Source of the DNA: Agroathelia rolfsii
Lineage: Eukaryota > Basidiomycota > Agaricomycetes > Amylocorticiales > Amylocorticiaceae
Assembly (NCBI GenBank): GCA_018343915.1
Contig: JABRWF010000006.1
Span: forward strand, 3,596,001 to 3,660,000
Length of the DNA: 64,000 bases
Direction: 5' to 3'
This document shows, in pieces, positions 48,895-60,540 of this stretch. How positions within the stretch are numbered: the stretch's first letter is position 1; every line of letters starts with the position of its first letter. A program made the translations under genes and the position numbers. The notes beneath the pieces were generated by a model that saw only the letters and a program-made list of their open reading frames with translations, was not told the DNA's origin and ran no database searches.

Positions 48895-50839
48895 CTATTC
48901 ACGGTCATTAGTAGTTGAGAAGACGGGCAGCTCCAAGGCAACAGTGGTAAATACGTCGTTACTAGTCCCGGCTCCACGGCCAACCCAAGCAAACTCTTTT
49001 TGCACTGCCGTTCGAGAGTTTAGCCTATAGCAAAATATAATATTTAAAAAAGTCCACCCAAAATAATCAAATGATCTTACGTTGATATCAGAGAACATGC
49101 ATATACTATTTGTTTGATTGAGATTCATCACAGGTGATGACAAGAGAAAACGTACATCGGGTGAGCATGAAATCGAAGGGCGTATAGCTAAAGAAATCTT
49201 GTTCTTTAATATACTGGGGAGCTGCCTTAGCGCTTTGGAACATGTCTGCATTAGTATACTTACAAAAATACTGGTAATTAGTGTAAAAATTCTTTGACAT
49301 TCCTCATTAGCATAAGAACGCAAAAAGAAGATAAAAAGAAGAGTCCATACGTGATCAAAAGTCCTAAATATTGAATTTATTTTTCAATCAACAAATGATA
49401 ACTATATGTTAGACAGGCTTTACCAGTATTCAAAGTATATCTGATTAGCTTATAGATTGCTCGATCTACACTAGAGTAGCATGAACAAGATTAAGCAAGA
49501 CATCACACTGAGATAAGTAAACCAACCAACCCAGTAATTTGTGTTCGACTCTTTCGGAGATAATATATGATAATTATTGTAATCATCATATCACAACATA
49601 ATGAAAATAGGGCCCTGATGAACGACACTCTCTGTACTTTGCTAATGAGAACCAATGGACAGAGATAGTCGTATTCCAGCGACTTACACCAAACAAAGCA
49701 ATCTGTTGGTGAGACAGGGGTTTCGGCATGATAGAACTCATGTGGCGACACCATTAGTTAACGTTTCGAGTAAATTAAGAGTTTTATTTCTCACGCTATG
49801 ATCGTAATGGCTTGAATAATAATTTGTGTTCAGTTTTTGATTACTTGATTACTTGAGAATATTACCTGTTATGGCAACTATTTTGCAAATTGAATGAGCG
49901 CTCAAAGATGCATATCCCTAACAGTGCTCACTTATGTTAACTGCGGACGTTATTACCTGTTAGGTTGTTTGTTAATATATTCCCAAGCATAAAGAATACA
50001 AAAATTTACGATAAGGATTGGCGCACTGATGCAATATCCATTAACTATGATGAAATTTATTTATTTACCCAGAGAATAGTTGAGTCCTTTAGACACTCAC
50101 GATAATAAATACGTATGGCAAAGAAACTGAAGAAAGAAAATCAATGTGCTAATTTGAAAAGCAGGAATGCTGCTTATTCTTACCACTGCGTGATAGTACA
50201 TGCAATAGACTTTGTCGATGAATATAGATTAGCTTAAATGCGCTACAAATATTTCATCAAATAACTTACGGAAACGAAGCGTTGGCCCTAGGAGGAAAAT
50301 GCTTTTTTTATCAGGGAACTGGTGTGATGTCCGTAGAAGTGCATCCTCTCACCACAAAGCTCCTGTTAAATATTTGTTAGCATCATTGGACGTGAGGTAG
50401 AATATTCAAACTTGCCATGTCAAGGTAGCAAGTTTTTCTATCTCACCAAAGGATTCAATGGAATAGAAATATAACATGTGGCTAATGAATATTGTATAAA
50501 GGGTTTCCAACGTCCTAAATAGTTTGAAGCGATCAGATATGAGTCACATAGATCGGGACTGTGAATGATACATTAAGACGGCGACCTAAATAATGTTATA
50601 GGCAAGACTCCATGAGTTTCAATCACTTCCATTGTATTAAGGCTTACAAGGGATTTTAAAGCAATAGAGTCATTCGTAGAGTGACTAACAAAGTATAGGT
50701 AACACTGTAAACATGTAACACCGAATATTCTGATATGGTGGGAGTCATCAAAACGATAGCTGTATCTGAAGCAGAAGACATACGCAGATGATAACAGGAC
50801 TCCAATTTCCAGGGGACCCAGTGACGCTTCGACTGACAT
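48895..50839 (-). CDS. DUF6534-type seven-helix membrane protein F
   Basis: ATG at 50839 to TAG at 48895. The first exons were read in detail: 50839-50784 (MSVEASLGPLEIGVLLSS), 50729-50648 (IFGVTCLQCYLYFVSHS), 50585-50572, and 50514-50416 (TLETLYTIFISHMLYFYSIE). The intron 50363-50415 has a GC donor. Later exons give FFAIRIYYR, MMITIIIIYYLRKSRTQI, RAIYKLIRYTLNTG, SYTPFDFMLTRC and the tail LNSRTAVQKEFAWVGRG. This order is the clearest DUF6534 match in the window. It is closest to gene D although about 15 kb from it. The function of the family is unknown. Confidence 0.7.
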
Positions 50840-51838
50840 GGGGTAGGTCAAGTGTACTCCAAATGTTTTCAAGATGATTGTAAGGACGCGAGCCAAAACG
50901 ACGCTTCAGAAGCCTCGACACATGCTTAAATTCAGAATCAGGCAACAGGTTCGTTAAAACTACCTATCGGCAATAGAGTTGCGCTAGAACGGTTAGTTAA
51001 ATGCGAGGTACAATTTGTGAATTAGGTTGTCAAGCATGTCAAAACACGAATTATATGCACAACTTCCTCACCTGCGAATGTATTCGACTTACGCCAAAGC
51101 CTAGAAATGCATTACTCATAAGCCAAGCCGTGCTACTGTCAATCTTCTCACGGAAGGTATTCAATATCAGATGCAAGCTCAAGTCTCAGGTTCATCATAA
51201 TTGCTTTGACATTCCTGCATTCATTCATTAACCAGCATTCTTCGCTCAACAACCTGCCCGCTCGTAAGTCATGGCTGTCGACAACCCTGCAACCTGAGGC
51301 TGTGATCATGATCATTGGCGGTCGTCCGAAGATGCCGAAAGATATACCATATATGAGTATATCACACGTAACACTGTGACAAGCGCTATCGACACAGAAC
51401 ATGTCATGTGATCATTAGACACATGGAACAAGCCGCTCACAACTCAATCGTACACTGGGCCAAGCTCTCTCACCTTCGTCGTAAGATATTATCGTTGATT
51501 AGTACAGGAACAATCCGCTCGATACACTGCCCCTTACGCTTCTCCAAGAACGCCGCTCTACAGCGCTCAACGATATGTTCTATGTCAGCGCTATACTGGT
51601 CCGTCATCTCCTACGTCCAATAGCGTTTTTGAGGTAATATCGAACAGCCAGCGAAGGCTCAAAGGATCAGACCATCTACATTGAAACAGAGGCCGCCCAA
51701 TACATCACCATCAATATCTAGCGGCCACTTGCTTGCTATGGTCGCTCTTGACCATTTCAATTATGTCAATCTCAGAGTATATAACTCTTGCAAATGCCAA
51801 CTCAATCTCTCAGCAGTTCTCACCTCAGGACATATCTA
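50840..51838. promoter_or_regulatory. Intergenic between gene F and L-amino acid oxidase 2
   Basis: About 1 kb between divergent genes. A TATATAA box lies at 51778-51784, about 55 bp before the oxidase start codon. No other supported feature. Confidence 0.5.
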
Positions 51839-53987
51839 ATGACGTCTCAATCTGAGTCAACTAATGTGTATATTCACCGTGATATCTATACCTATCATGG
51901 ACTCCGGCTGCTGGATCGCTTCATCACCGAACTTGATGTTTCTCGCAAGAGCGGGGGTATTGCCAATATTCCGGCCCCTCCAGCTGTAGCTCCCACACCC
52001 ACACCGCAAGCTGGTGTCACTGCCGCCGATGAGAAAAAATTTGTGGGCATTCTTGGCGCAGGTAAGCCCTTTGTTTCTCTTGCAGCGGCGGGCATGTGTG
52101 CTGATCTCCATCAGGACCTGGAGGCCTGTATACTGCACTTTTGCTGGATTTCTTAGGGGTCCCCTTCAAGGTCATTGAGGCTCGTGATCGTGTCGGTGGC
52201 CGCCTGTACACGCATACATTCCCTGATTCTACGGGCGCACCGTACAACTACTTCGATGTTGGCGCCATGCGCTTCCCAAAGACCAAAGTCATGTGGCGCT
52301 TGTGGAAACTCTTCGAACGTGAGGATCTTGGGCTCAAAGATAAATTACAGAAGTATTACTTTGAAGATCCAAGCAAAAATTCGCTCCTATCGTACAATGG
52401 CTTCACCTTCAAGAGGGGCGAAGTTCCTTCTGTGGATCCATTCCACGCTTCGAGCTTGATCGGCGATACGGATGCTGCTTCGGCCTACATTGCAGCGGGT
52501 GCTAGCAACGTCATGGAAGATGTCGTTAGACCCTTCGCCAGACGCCTTTTGGATGACCTAGATAATAACGATTTGAAAGGTCCTGGTTGGGACTACATGA
52601 TGGAATACGACCATTATAGTGTCAGGGCTTATCTGAGCACTGCCTACCGTCCAACTACCGAGTTCGCTCAAAAGTTCGGCCTTCCAGACAAACCTATCCC
52701 GACTGATGTGATCAATTGGTATGAAACGCTAGTCAGTTCGACAGGCATGTTTGATAGGTCTTTGACCGATTACGTGCTGGAGGAACTTTCCTTTGGCTGG
52801 CAGGATGACGGTGCTCCACCAGCAGAGTGGTTTTGCATTGAGTAAGTCACCCGCCCCCCCCCCCTCTTTAAGGTACAAAGACTGATGTACTGCGGTGTCT
52901 GGGGTGATCAGTGGTGGTGCACATCAGATCGCCGACGCCATGTATCGATACCTTAAGCGGAAGCATCCCGAGGCGTTCAGCTTTAACCAGCGCGTCACTG
53001 CTATTGAAGCTGAATCCGACAGACAAGGAGAATGGGTGTTTGTGAAAGTTAATGACTACTATAAAATACGCTTCACACATGTCATCTCGACCATTCCACT
53101 CCCCGTACTTCGCACGGCCAATCTTACTAAAGCCCGCTTGAGTCCTATGCAGCTCAGCGCCCTCCGTCAACTTACCTATACACCTGCTACCAAGATCGGC
53201 ATGCAGTTCCACACCGCCTGGTGGACTAACGGCACGGACAAAGATGGTCGTCCGTTTAATATCGTCGGTGGTCAGAGTTATACCGACGGTCCGCTTCGTA
53301 CTATCGTCTACCCTTCGTTCGGAGATGTTGAAAGCGGCCAGACTACGACACTAATTGCGAGCTACTGCTGGACCGACGACGCTGATAGGTTCACGGCTTT
53401 GATTGGTAATGATAAGCAGGCGCTTACTGATCTGGCACTGAGAGAACTGGCGGAGATCCACAACATCGACATAGAATATCTTCGCGACCAGCTAATAGGA
53501 GTATATTCTTGGAGTTGGTCTCAGGATATTTATACCATGGGTTTGTCCATTTATCTGCTTCTAGAACAGCATTGGCTAATGAATGTTCTCCCCGAAAGGT
53601 GCTTACGCAAACTTCGGACCTGGGAAATTCCAAAACTTGTACAAGAACATGATTCTCCCAGCCGGAAACAACAGACTTTTCTTTGCCGGCGAGGCCCTTA
53701 GTCTGAGGCATGCATGGGTTGAGGGTGCACTTGACAGCGCATGGCGTGCCGTATCCGACTTGTGCTTGCAAAGTCAGATGAAGAAGAAGTTTGCAAAGCT
53801 CATTCAAGAATGGGGTATGGATGAAGAATACGGTCCTTTACCCTCAAGGCTGTCAGACCATGATGAGTCTGATCTACCTGGCAAGCCAGAGGCTGGTAGA
53901 GGCCGCGGTCCGAAGCAAGCAGTCGACGTAGATCAACTTATGACCAAGAGCTTATTCTTCCGATATCGTGCTGCCACTTCCACTTAA
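51839..53987 (+). CDS. L-amino acid oxidase / flavin amine oxidase 2
   Basis: Exons 51839-52061, 52115-52841, 52912-53540 and 53599-53987 give 655 aa. The start at 51839 (MTSQSES) aligns with the start of the downstream paralogue; an ATG at 51794 is also in frame. The FAD fold begins GILGAGPGGLYTALLLDFLG around residue 70, followed by EARDRVGGRLYTHTFPDS. HVISTIPLPVLRTA lies in the substrate domain, and FFAGEALSLRHAWVEGALD plus a downstream WRAV close the FAD site. All three intron positions equal those of the other two oxidases. The C-terminus is longer and variable. It probably deaminates L-amino acids with hydrogen peroxide release; the substrate preference cannot be read. Tandem with oxidase 3, 1.2 kb downstream. 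Confidence 0.88.
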
Positions 53988-55175
53988 ATGCAATTCCGAT
54001 CACCTTGTTATATTATGTGCTGTTGTATCTCTTTGTCATATTTCAAAAAATCATGTATGTAATTATGGCCAATCAAAACGCTTGTACTAGTATGACTACT
54101 CTGATACAATTGATTATGCATTATGCCACATTTTCCAGGCAACTGAAGCGTTTGCTAATCAAAACAGGATGGAAGATTTCAACAGATGCAGAGATTGATT
54201 CTACGTTGCGTAACTTTTGTGATTCTTCCACCAAGTAACTCTGTAGGATATAGCACAAACGGGAGACCCGATATGTAGATAAGGGTATGTTAAATTAGAG
54301 ATGTAATACCAGCGCTCCGAGCCACGCCTTGTGTCGATTGCCTACTAGTACTACATAATCTCCGTCGGGCTTGGGCGGACTCTGGCGCTCACTCGGATTA
54401 AGTTGCTCTACGTATGTCTTCTATCTTTCCGTTATTTATCTCTCAGCTTCCATGCGAATTACAGTATCTTGTGGGAAGAAGCTTGCCGGAGGGAGTAATA
54501 GACCGACTATGGGCGGCCAAGAAAGTTTGTCTAAGAGAGCGGCACCAACATATCATTTGTGCCGGCATTGTCTTATGCCACCGAAAGATCAATGATATCT
54601 TTTACTACTTTGCCACAGCAAGGCACAGCTTCCGAGCGCTCAGACTTAACTTTAATACCAACGCCTACATCATTGTGTCTAGGAATCGATTTTGAGTGGA
54701 TATCATCTGAAGTTATAGATGGATGATTATACTAGTATGTGGACTGTATACTACTAGGCTTTTTATCATACTGAGGTGATGCACCAGGAATTTGCTCCAA
54801 TAGTTGTTACCCTGCCTCCCGAGTCGCACATTCTAAGCATTGAAAAAGGCCGCTTTACAGCGCTCACCGATAAGCCTCCTATCGATCTTTGAATTGTAAC
54901 ATCTTCTTCGTAAAACAATATCAGAAGTAACATCAGACAAGTGATGAAGTGAAATAACTTCACATGACTTGAATAGAGGGTGGCTCTTAATTGAGTCATT
55001 GACAGAAAACCGCCGATGCTAAACTTCATTAATGGCAGGAGGCCGCCCAGCCTCTACCGTTACTGTCAAAGGGAAGGGAAGTCGCTATCGCGTACTATAT
55101 AAGCCCCAGGATATCGATATCTAACACCTACGTCTATAAGCCAAGTTATCCAGTGCTCAGTAGTCACCAGATCCC
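53988..55175. promoter_or_regulatory. Intergenic between oxidases 2 and 3
   Basis: About 1.2 kb without a supported gene. A TATATAAG box at 55096-55103 lies about 73 bp before the oxidase 3 start codon. Confidence 0.5.
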
Positions 55176-57310
55176 ATGTCTTTTCAATCCGTCCCCGTTC
55201 ATTCCATTCATCAGGACATCTATGCCTACCATGGCCGCCGGCTACTGGATCGCTTCATAGCTGAAGACAGCTCCCGCCAGGGTAGGAGTGGAGTAAATAT
55301 CCCAGCTCCTCCATCCGCGGTCCCCCCACCCGTACCACGGCCCAGTACCGATGCAGCTGATGAGAAGAGGTTTGTAGGTATTCTTGGCGCAGGTAAGATC
55401 TTCATTACATTCGTGAGGACAAATGTATATAACAACCTTCATCAGGACCTGGAGGCCTGTATACTGCACTTTTGCTGGATTTCTTAGGGGTCCCCTTCAA
55501 GGTTATTGAGGCTCGTGATCGTGTCGGTGGCCGCCTTTACACGCATACATTCCCTGACTCTACAGGCGCACCGTACAACTACTTCGATGTTGGCGCCATG
55601 CGTTTCCCAAAGACCAAAGCCATGTGGCGTCTGTGGAAACTTTTCGAACGCGAGGATCTTGGGCTCAAGGACAAGTTACAGAAATACTATTTCGCAGATC
55701 GAGATGGAAACACGCTTCTTTCCTTTAACGGTGTTACCCTGAAGAGAAATCAAGTCCCCGCCGGCGATGCTTTCAACGCTGCGAGTTTGATCCAGGACAC
55801 GGATGACGCCGCACGTAGTGCCTACATCAAAGCGGGCGCTGAAAAGGTTATGAGCGACGTTATCAGACCCTTCGCCAACGGCCTCCTGAATGATCTCGAG
55901 AATAACCAACATGATGGCTGGGATGAGATGATGAAATATGACCATTATAGTGTTCGATCCTACATGGGCATTACCTATCGTCCAAGCACCAAGTTTGCTC
56001 AGGAGTTCGGTCTTCCAGATAAACCTATCCCGACTGACGTGATAAGCTGGTATGAAACAGTGGTCAGCTCGACAGGCATGTTCGATCGGTCCTTGACCGA
56101 TTATGTCCTTGAGGAGATTTCCTTCGGCTGGCAAGACGATGAAAAGCCCAAGACACCTACTGAATGGTCCTGTGTTGCGTGCGTCACTTTCTTGATTTTA
56201 TATACTAAGTCTTACGTACTATGACATCTGGGAGATTAGTGGTGGTGCGAATGAGATCGCCAACAGCATGTATCAATATCTCAAAGGAAGACATCCCGAT
56301 GCATTTAGCTTCAAAAAACGCGTCACAGGTATCCGTGTAAAATCCGATACACAAGGGGAAGGAGTATTCGTAACAATTAACAGCAAAGACGAAATACGCT
56401 TCACGCATGTCATCTCAACTATTCCGCTCCCCGTTCTCCGAACAATCGACCTCACTGATGCTCGCTTAAGCTCAATTCAGCTGAGCGCTCTTCGCCAACT
56501 CACTTATATGCCTGCTACCAAGATCGGCATGCAGTTCCTCACCGCCTGGTGGACGAATGGTACAGATAAGAATGGCCATCGTCTGGGCATCGTTGGTGGC
56601 CAGAGTTACACTGATAGTCCACTTCGTACTATCGTTTATCCCTCGTTCGGAGACGTTGCCAAAGGACAGGCTACAACACTTATCGCGAGTTTCACCTGGA
56701 CCGACGATGCGGAACGGTTTTCAGCTTTGGTAGCGCATGACCAAGAGACACTTACAGACCTCACATTAAGAGAACTCGCGAGAATCCACAATGTCGAAGT
56801 GGCATATCTCCGTAGTCAGCTGATCGGAGTATTCCACTGGGATTGGTCTCAAGATCTTTATACCATGGGTTTGTCCGTCCATTTCGTTTCAAAAGACTAC
56901 TTGCTGATAGATGATGATATCAAGGTGCTTTTGCGCAATTTGGACCTGGTAAATTCAAGGACCTGTACAGGAACATGATTCTTCCAGCCGGAAACGAGAG
57001 GATCTTCTTTGCTGGCGAAGCCCTTAGCTTGAGGCATGCGTGGGTAGAGGGTGCACTGGACAGCGCATGGCGTGCCGTAGCTGACTTTTGCTGGAGGAAC
57101 CAGTTGAATACAGACAGCCTCATCAAAGAGTGGGGAATCGACGGAGAATACGCACCCTCACCCCAATCCCTGGGGTCCGATCGTCACGGAAAGTTCCCAT
57201 CAGGTAAACCAGGTGATAATGGGGGCGGAGCTCCAGAACAGGAGATTAGCGTGGGACATATTCTACGAAACAGCTCGCTTTTCAAATATCTTGCCGCTAA
57301 CTCGCAGTAA
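55176..57310 (+). CDS. L-amino acid oxidase / flavin amine oxidase 3
   Basis: Exons 55176-55392, 55446-56178, 56240-56868 and 56925-57310 give 654 aa. It starts MSFQSVPVHSIHQDIYAYHG. It carries the same FAD motif, EARDRVGGRLYTHTFPDS, STIPLPVLRTIDLTDARL and FFAGEALSLRHAWVEGALD as oxidase 2. Exon 3 has the identical length (629 nt). The region after the first intron (from GACCTGGAGGCC) is almost identical to oxidase 2, while exon 1 and the last 60 residues differ more, so the pair is a recent tandem duplication or has undergone gene conversion. No signal peptide is apparent. Confidence 0.88.
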
Positions 57311-57836
57311 ATCTAATTTATGGCTGTCCGATTGTCTCTATAGAAACTGCCACAATTCTTTTGTACGCATCGTGAAATGATTTATACGACAATTGAAAGT
57401 GAACGAAACCACATGTACAATTATTTTACCTCAATCAATGATTGATCATGCTTCATTCCGAGTAGTTTATTTTAAGCAACTGAAAGGTCCAGTGGAGAGT
57501 AGCCTAGCTTCGTGTGACTGAGATATATCAAGCCGAGGCTAAAGCCCTGAGAACTTATTGGACCCGTCGTATGCGATAGTTGTAATAGTAAATAACAGGT
57601 ACGATTTGTTCCAATTGTCAGGAGTATTGTGTATGATCATGCTGAGAGAAACTGTTTTCAAGTCGATGAAATGAGCCAGATAGAGATATCATTGATATTA
57701 GAGCTATTCGGTGGACCACAGCTAGCATATAAGATTACCATAGGCAAACAAGTGAGATGTGGGCCACAGAAGCCTGAGGCAAGTTGCTCAGTTCGACGGA
57801 GTCTTCTAATTAGACTCGGAATAACTGTCGGGACGC
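57311..57836. other. Intergenic, no gene seen
   Basis: Short frames only (for example 57629-57868, which runs into the MITE). No supported gene. Confidence 0.4.
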
Positions 57837-57838
57837 TA

Positions 57839-58452
57839 CAGTCACTGCACAACAAAATGTCCGATTAAGGTGGTTTCACGGCTACATCTCCTTCCTCACA
57901 ACACTTTCAACCCAAACAAAGTATACCATTATGATTATCTACTCTGAGGGAGAATGAGTTACATCCTCAAAAACTAGATGAAATGCAAATTATTTTCCAA
58001 TTTTTTCTTGTATAAAAAAACTATTTAGTTGTTGAGATATAAACCAGGTGAACCGGGGCAAAACTGTCTAACTCCGTGCTAAAAGCACAACATACTTCCG
58101 TAAAGTTAACAAAATCTCTAACCACCTCACTTTTGATAGCTCAACTCCTCAACAGTCACATAGTCTTTTTATATAAGAAAAAATCGGAAAATAATTTGCA
58201 TTTCATCTAGTTTTTAAGGATGTAACTCATTTTCTCCCAGAGTAGATAATCATAGAGATAGGTCTTGATGGGGGTGTTTGTGTACTTGCTTACACATTGT
58301 TTATTTGATATAAGAAAATATTTTGGGTATGTACATGGGGTTATCAGGGGTCTACTATGACATGGTATACTTTGTTTGGGTTGAAAGTGTTGTGAGGAAG
58401 GAGATGTAGCCGTGAAACCACCTCAATCGGACATTTTTTTGTGCAGTGACTG
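57839..58452. mobile_element. Foldback MITE, Tc1/mariner-like ends, copy 2
   Basis: A 614-bp relative of 10203-10928 with the same CAGTCACTGCAC / GTGCAGTGACTG ends and flanking TA (57837-57838, 58453-58454). Its central unpaired region is in the opposite orientation to copy 1. The left arm lacks about 110 bp present in copy 1, the gap lying between GTATACCAT and TATGATTATCTAC near 57930. No protein is encoded. Confidence 0.85.
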
Positions 58453-58454
58453 TA

Positions 58455-58866
58455 CGTGCGTCACTTACAGTCACGTGCGGCCCGACACTTGCCAGCCTCA
58501 TATCAATTGAGCGGTATTTTGTTTTACCTTTTCTTTCGCGTTCGTCGGACTCTGGGCAGCCCCTGATGGAATGAATCGGAAGGAGATAAAATTTAATCAG
58601 AAACTTATATAAGTCAGTCGATTTATGTGTAGATACAGCAGCTTCATTCGATTTTACTTTGTATCTGCCATTTCTCGTTTGATCTCGTGACCAGGCGTCA
58701 CACTACGGAACCACGACTGGATTTTCTAGATCTCTTATGCACTTAATATCACGTGGCTGATGTCAATCATTGGCTATGACGTTATGGCGCAACTGGCACA
58801 AGACATCCCGTTATCATAAAGAGACAGGTTCTTCAAGTTGTTCGATTGCCTTGAACGTCGACCATC
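58455..58866. promoter_or_regulatory. Upstream region of the GH5 gene
   Basis: A TATATAAG-like sequence lies at about 58608-58615, about 250 bp before the start codon, implying a fairly long 5' untranslated region or an unseen upstream intron. No other feature. Confidence 0.35.
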
Positions 58867-60540
58867 ATGCATAAAATATCTGACTTCATAAAAAAACACA
58901 AGAAATCGAGTTCAAGCACCAGTGGGCCGCCTCCCGTGATTCAGAATATTGCGTCTACTTTCGAACGAGATATCTTTCGCTATCGTAAACAACGTGGTGT
59001 GAACTTGGGTAAGACTTGGATTATCGACCTCTCAATCTCAACAGCAATTTACCTAATGGATGAAATAGGCTCCTGGTTTGTTCTGGAGCGTTGGATTGCC
59101 GAAGAGCCTTTTAGATCCGCAGCTCATCCAGCACAGAGTGATCTGGATATTGCTAAGGGGGACAATGCGAGGCAAATCTTGGAACACCACTGGGATAGCT
59201 GGATCGTGGAAGAAGACTGGGATTTTATGTCCCAGCATGGAATCAACACCGTTCGAATTCCAATTGGGTACTATCATCTCTCTTCTCCAGATGCCATTTC
59301 TGGCACAGAGTTTTCTAGCTTTGGATCAGTTTACGAAGGTGCTTGGGCACGGATCTCTGCGGCTATTGGAACTGCGTACCGTCGTGGAATAGGTGTGCTC
59401 ATTGACCTTCACGCTGCCCCCGGGAAACAAAACCATGATTCCCATGGTGGAACATCTGGAGAACCCCAATTCTTCTCTCACAGATCAAATATGCATCACG
59501 CGACGAATATTTTATGCATTCTGCTCAGACAGATTCAGGAACTGGGACTCCCGAATGTTGTAGGAGTCGAACTTTTGAACGAGCCGTCACCCCCATCCGT
59601 TAACGGCGATCCGCTACTGCAAGGATGGTACACAGACACTATCCGCCGACTACAGGCCATCGATCCTCTCATGCCTATCGTTTTAGGCGAGTGTTGGCGG
59701 GCAGACTCATATGCCGACTATCTTACTTCACCCGAGATGGAAGGTATAAGGGCATCCGGATGCATTGTCGCGCTAGATCATCATCTCTACCGCTGCTTCA
59801 CCAATGAAGATATTCACACACATATATCCGAGCACGCGCGGCGGCTAAAGGATCCAAACGATGGTACACCTTCTATGTTTGCACGCATCAGCGACAAACT
59901 TGGCAAGGCGTTGATCGTCGGCGAGTGGTCGGCAGCACTCAATCCGGGATCAATGAACGGCGTTCACAGCGAAGATGAAGCGAAACGCGAGTATGTTCAT
60001 GCGCAGCTGCAACTCTACGAACAGTATACCGCGGGATGGTTCTTTTGGACTTATAAGAAGTCCGGAGGACGCGATACGGGCTGGGGATGGCGTGATGCGG
60101 TACAGGCTGGAGCGTTTCCGGCTTGGGTTGGTCTTCAAGCGCCCTCTTCTCCTGCACAAAACGACGCGGAACAGCGCGAACACGCTAGGAACAAAGCACA
60201 GGCCGATCATGAAGCATACTGGAACCAGTATCCTGGGGACTACGAGCACTGGAGGCTCAGTGCGGGCTTTACTACTGGGTGGAATGACGCCTATGCTTTC
60301 TTCGCTTATGCACGAGGCTCAGGTGCACCTTTGCCCGAGTTGGGCTACAAAGGTGCCTGGGCAAAGCGACGTGCCGCAGAGCATGCACGTGAGCATGGTA
60401 CCAAGTCCTTATGGGAGTTCGGTGAGTTACTATTTTTTTTCTACAGCATACATAATCCGATGCTTTGTCCAGAACATGGCATTTCGCAAGGAATTGATGC
60501 TGCAAGAGCTGATTTCGTAGTGAGATATGGAGGGTCGTAA
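58867..60540 (+). CDS. GH5 exo-beta-1,3-glucanase-like glycoside hydrolase
   Basis: Retaining glycoside hydrolase of family 5, of the fungal exo-1,3-glucanase type that trims beta-1,3-glucan. Exons 58867-59008, 59069-60421 and 60473-60540 give 520 aa. Both introns (60 and 51 nt) are multiples of three without stops, so the frame stays open through them. They are inferred because removal restores RGVNLGSWFVLERW and WEFEHGISQGIDAA. The proton donor is in ELLNEPSPP (Glu about 219) and the nucleophile in IVGEWSAAL (Glu about 333). DLHAAPGKQN and a GWFFWTYK-type barrel strand are also present. There is no signal peptide; the N-terminus is basic and serine-rich, so it may be intracellular, unlike most of the family. 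Confidence 0.9.
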   Translation: MHKISDFIKKHKKSSSSTSGPPPVIQNIASTFERDIFRYRKQRGVNLGKTWIIDLSISTAIYLMDEIGSWFVLERWIAEEPFRSAAHPAQSDLDIAKGDNARQILEHHWDSWIVEEDWDFMSQHGINTVRIPIGYYHLSSPDAISGTEFSSFGSVYEGAWARISAAIGTAYRRGIGVLIDLHAAPGKQNHDSHGGTSGEPQFFSHRSNMHHATNILCILLRQIQELGLPNVVGVELLNEPSPPSVNGDPLLQGWYTDTIRRLQAIDPLMPIVLGECWRADSYADYLTSPEMEGIRASGCIVALDHHLYRCFTNEDIHTHISEHARRLKDPNDGTPSMFARISDKLGKALIVGEWSAALNPGSMNGVHSEDEAKREYVHAQLQLYEQYTAGWFFWTYKKSGGRDTGWGWRDAVQAGAFPAWVGLQAPSSPAQNDAEQREHARNKAQADHEAYWNQYPGDYEHWRLSAGFTTGWNDAYAFFAYARGSGAPLPELGYKGAWAKRRAAEHAREHGTKSLWEFGELLFFFYSIHNPMLCPEHGISQGIDAARADFVVRYGGS

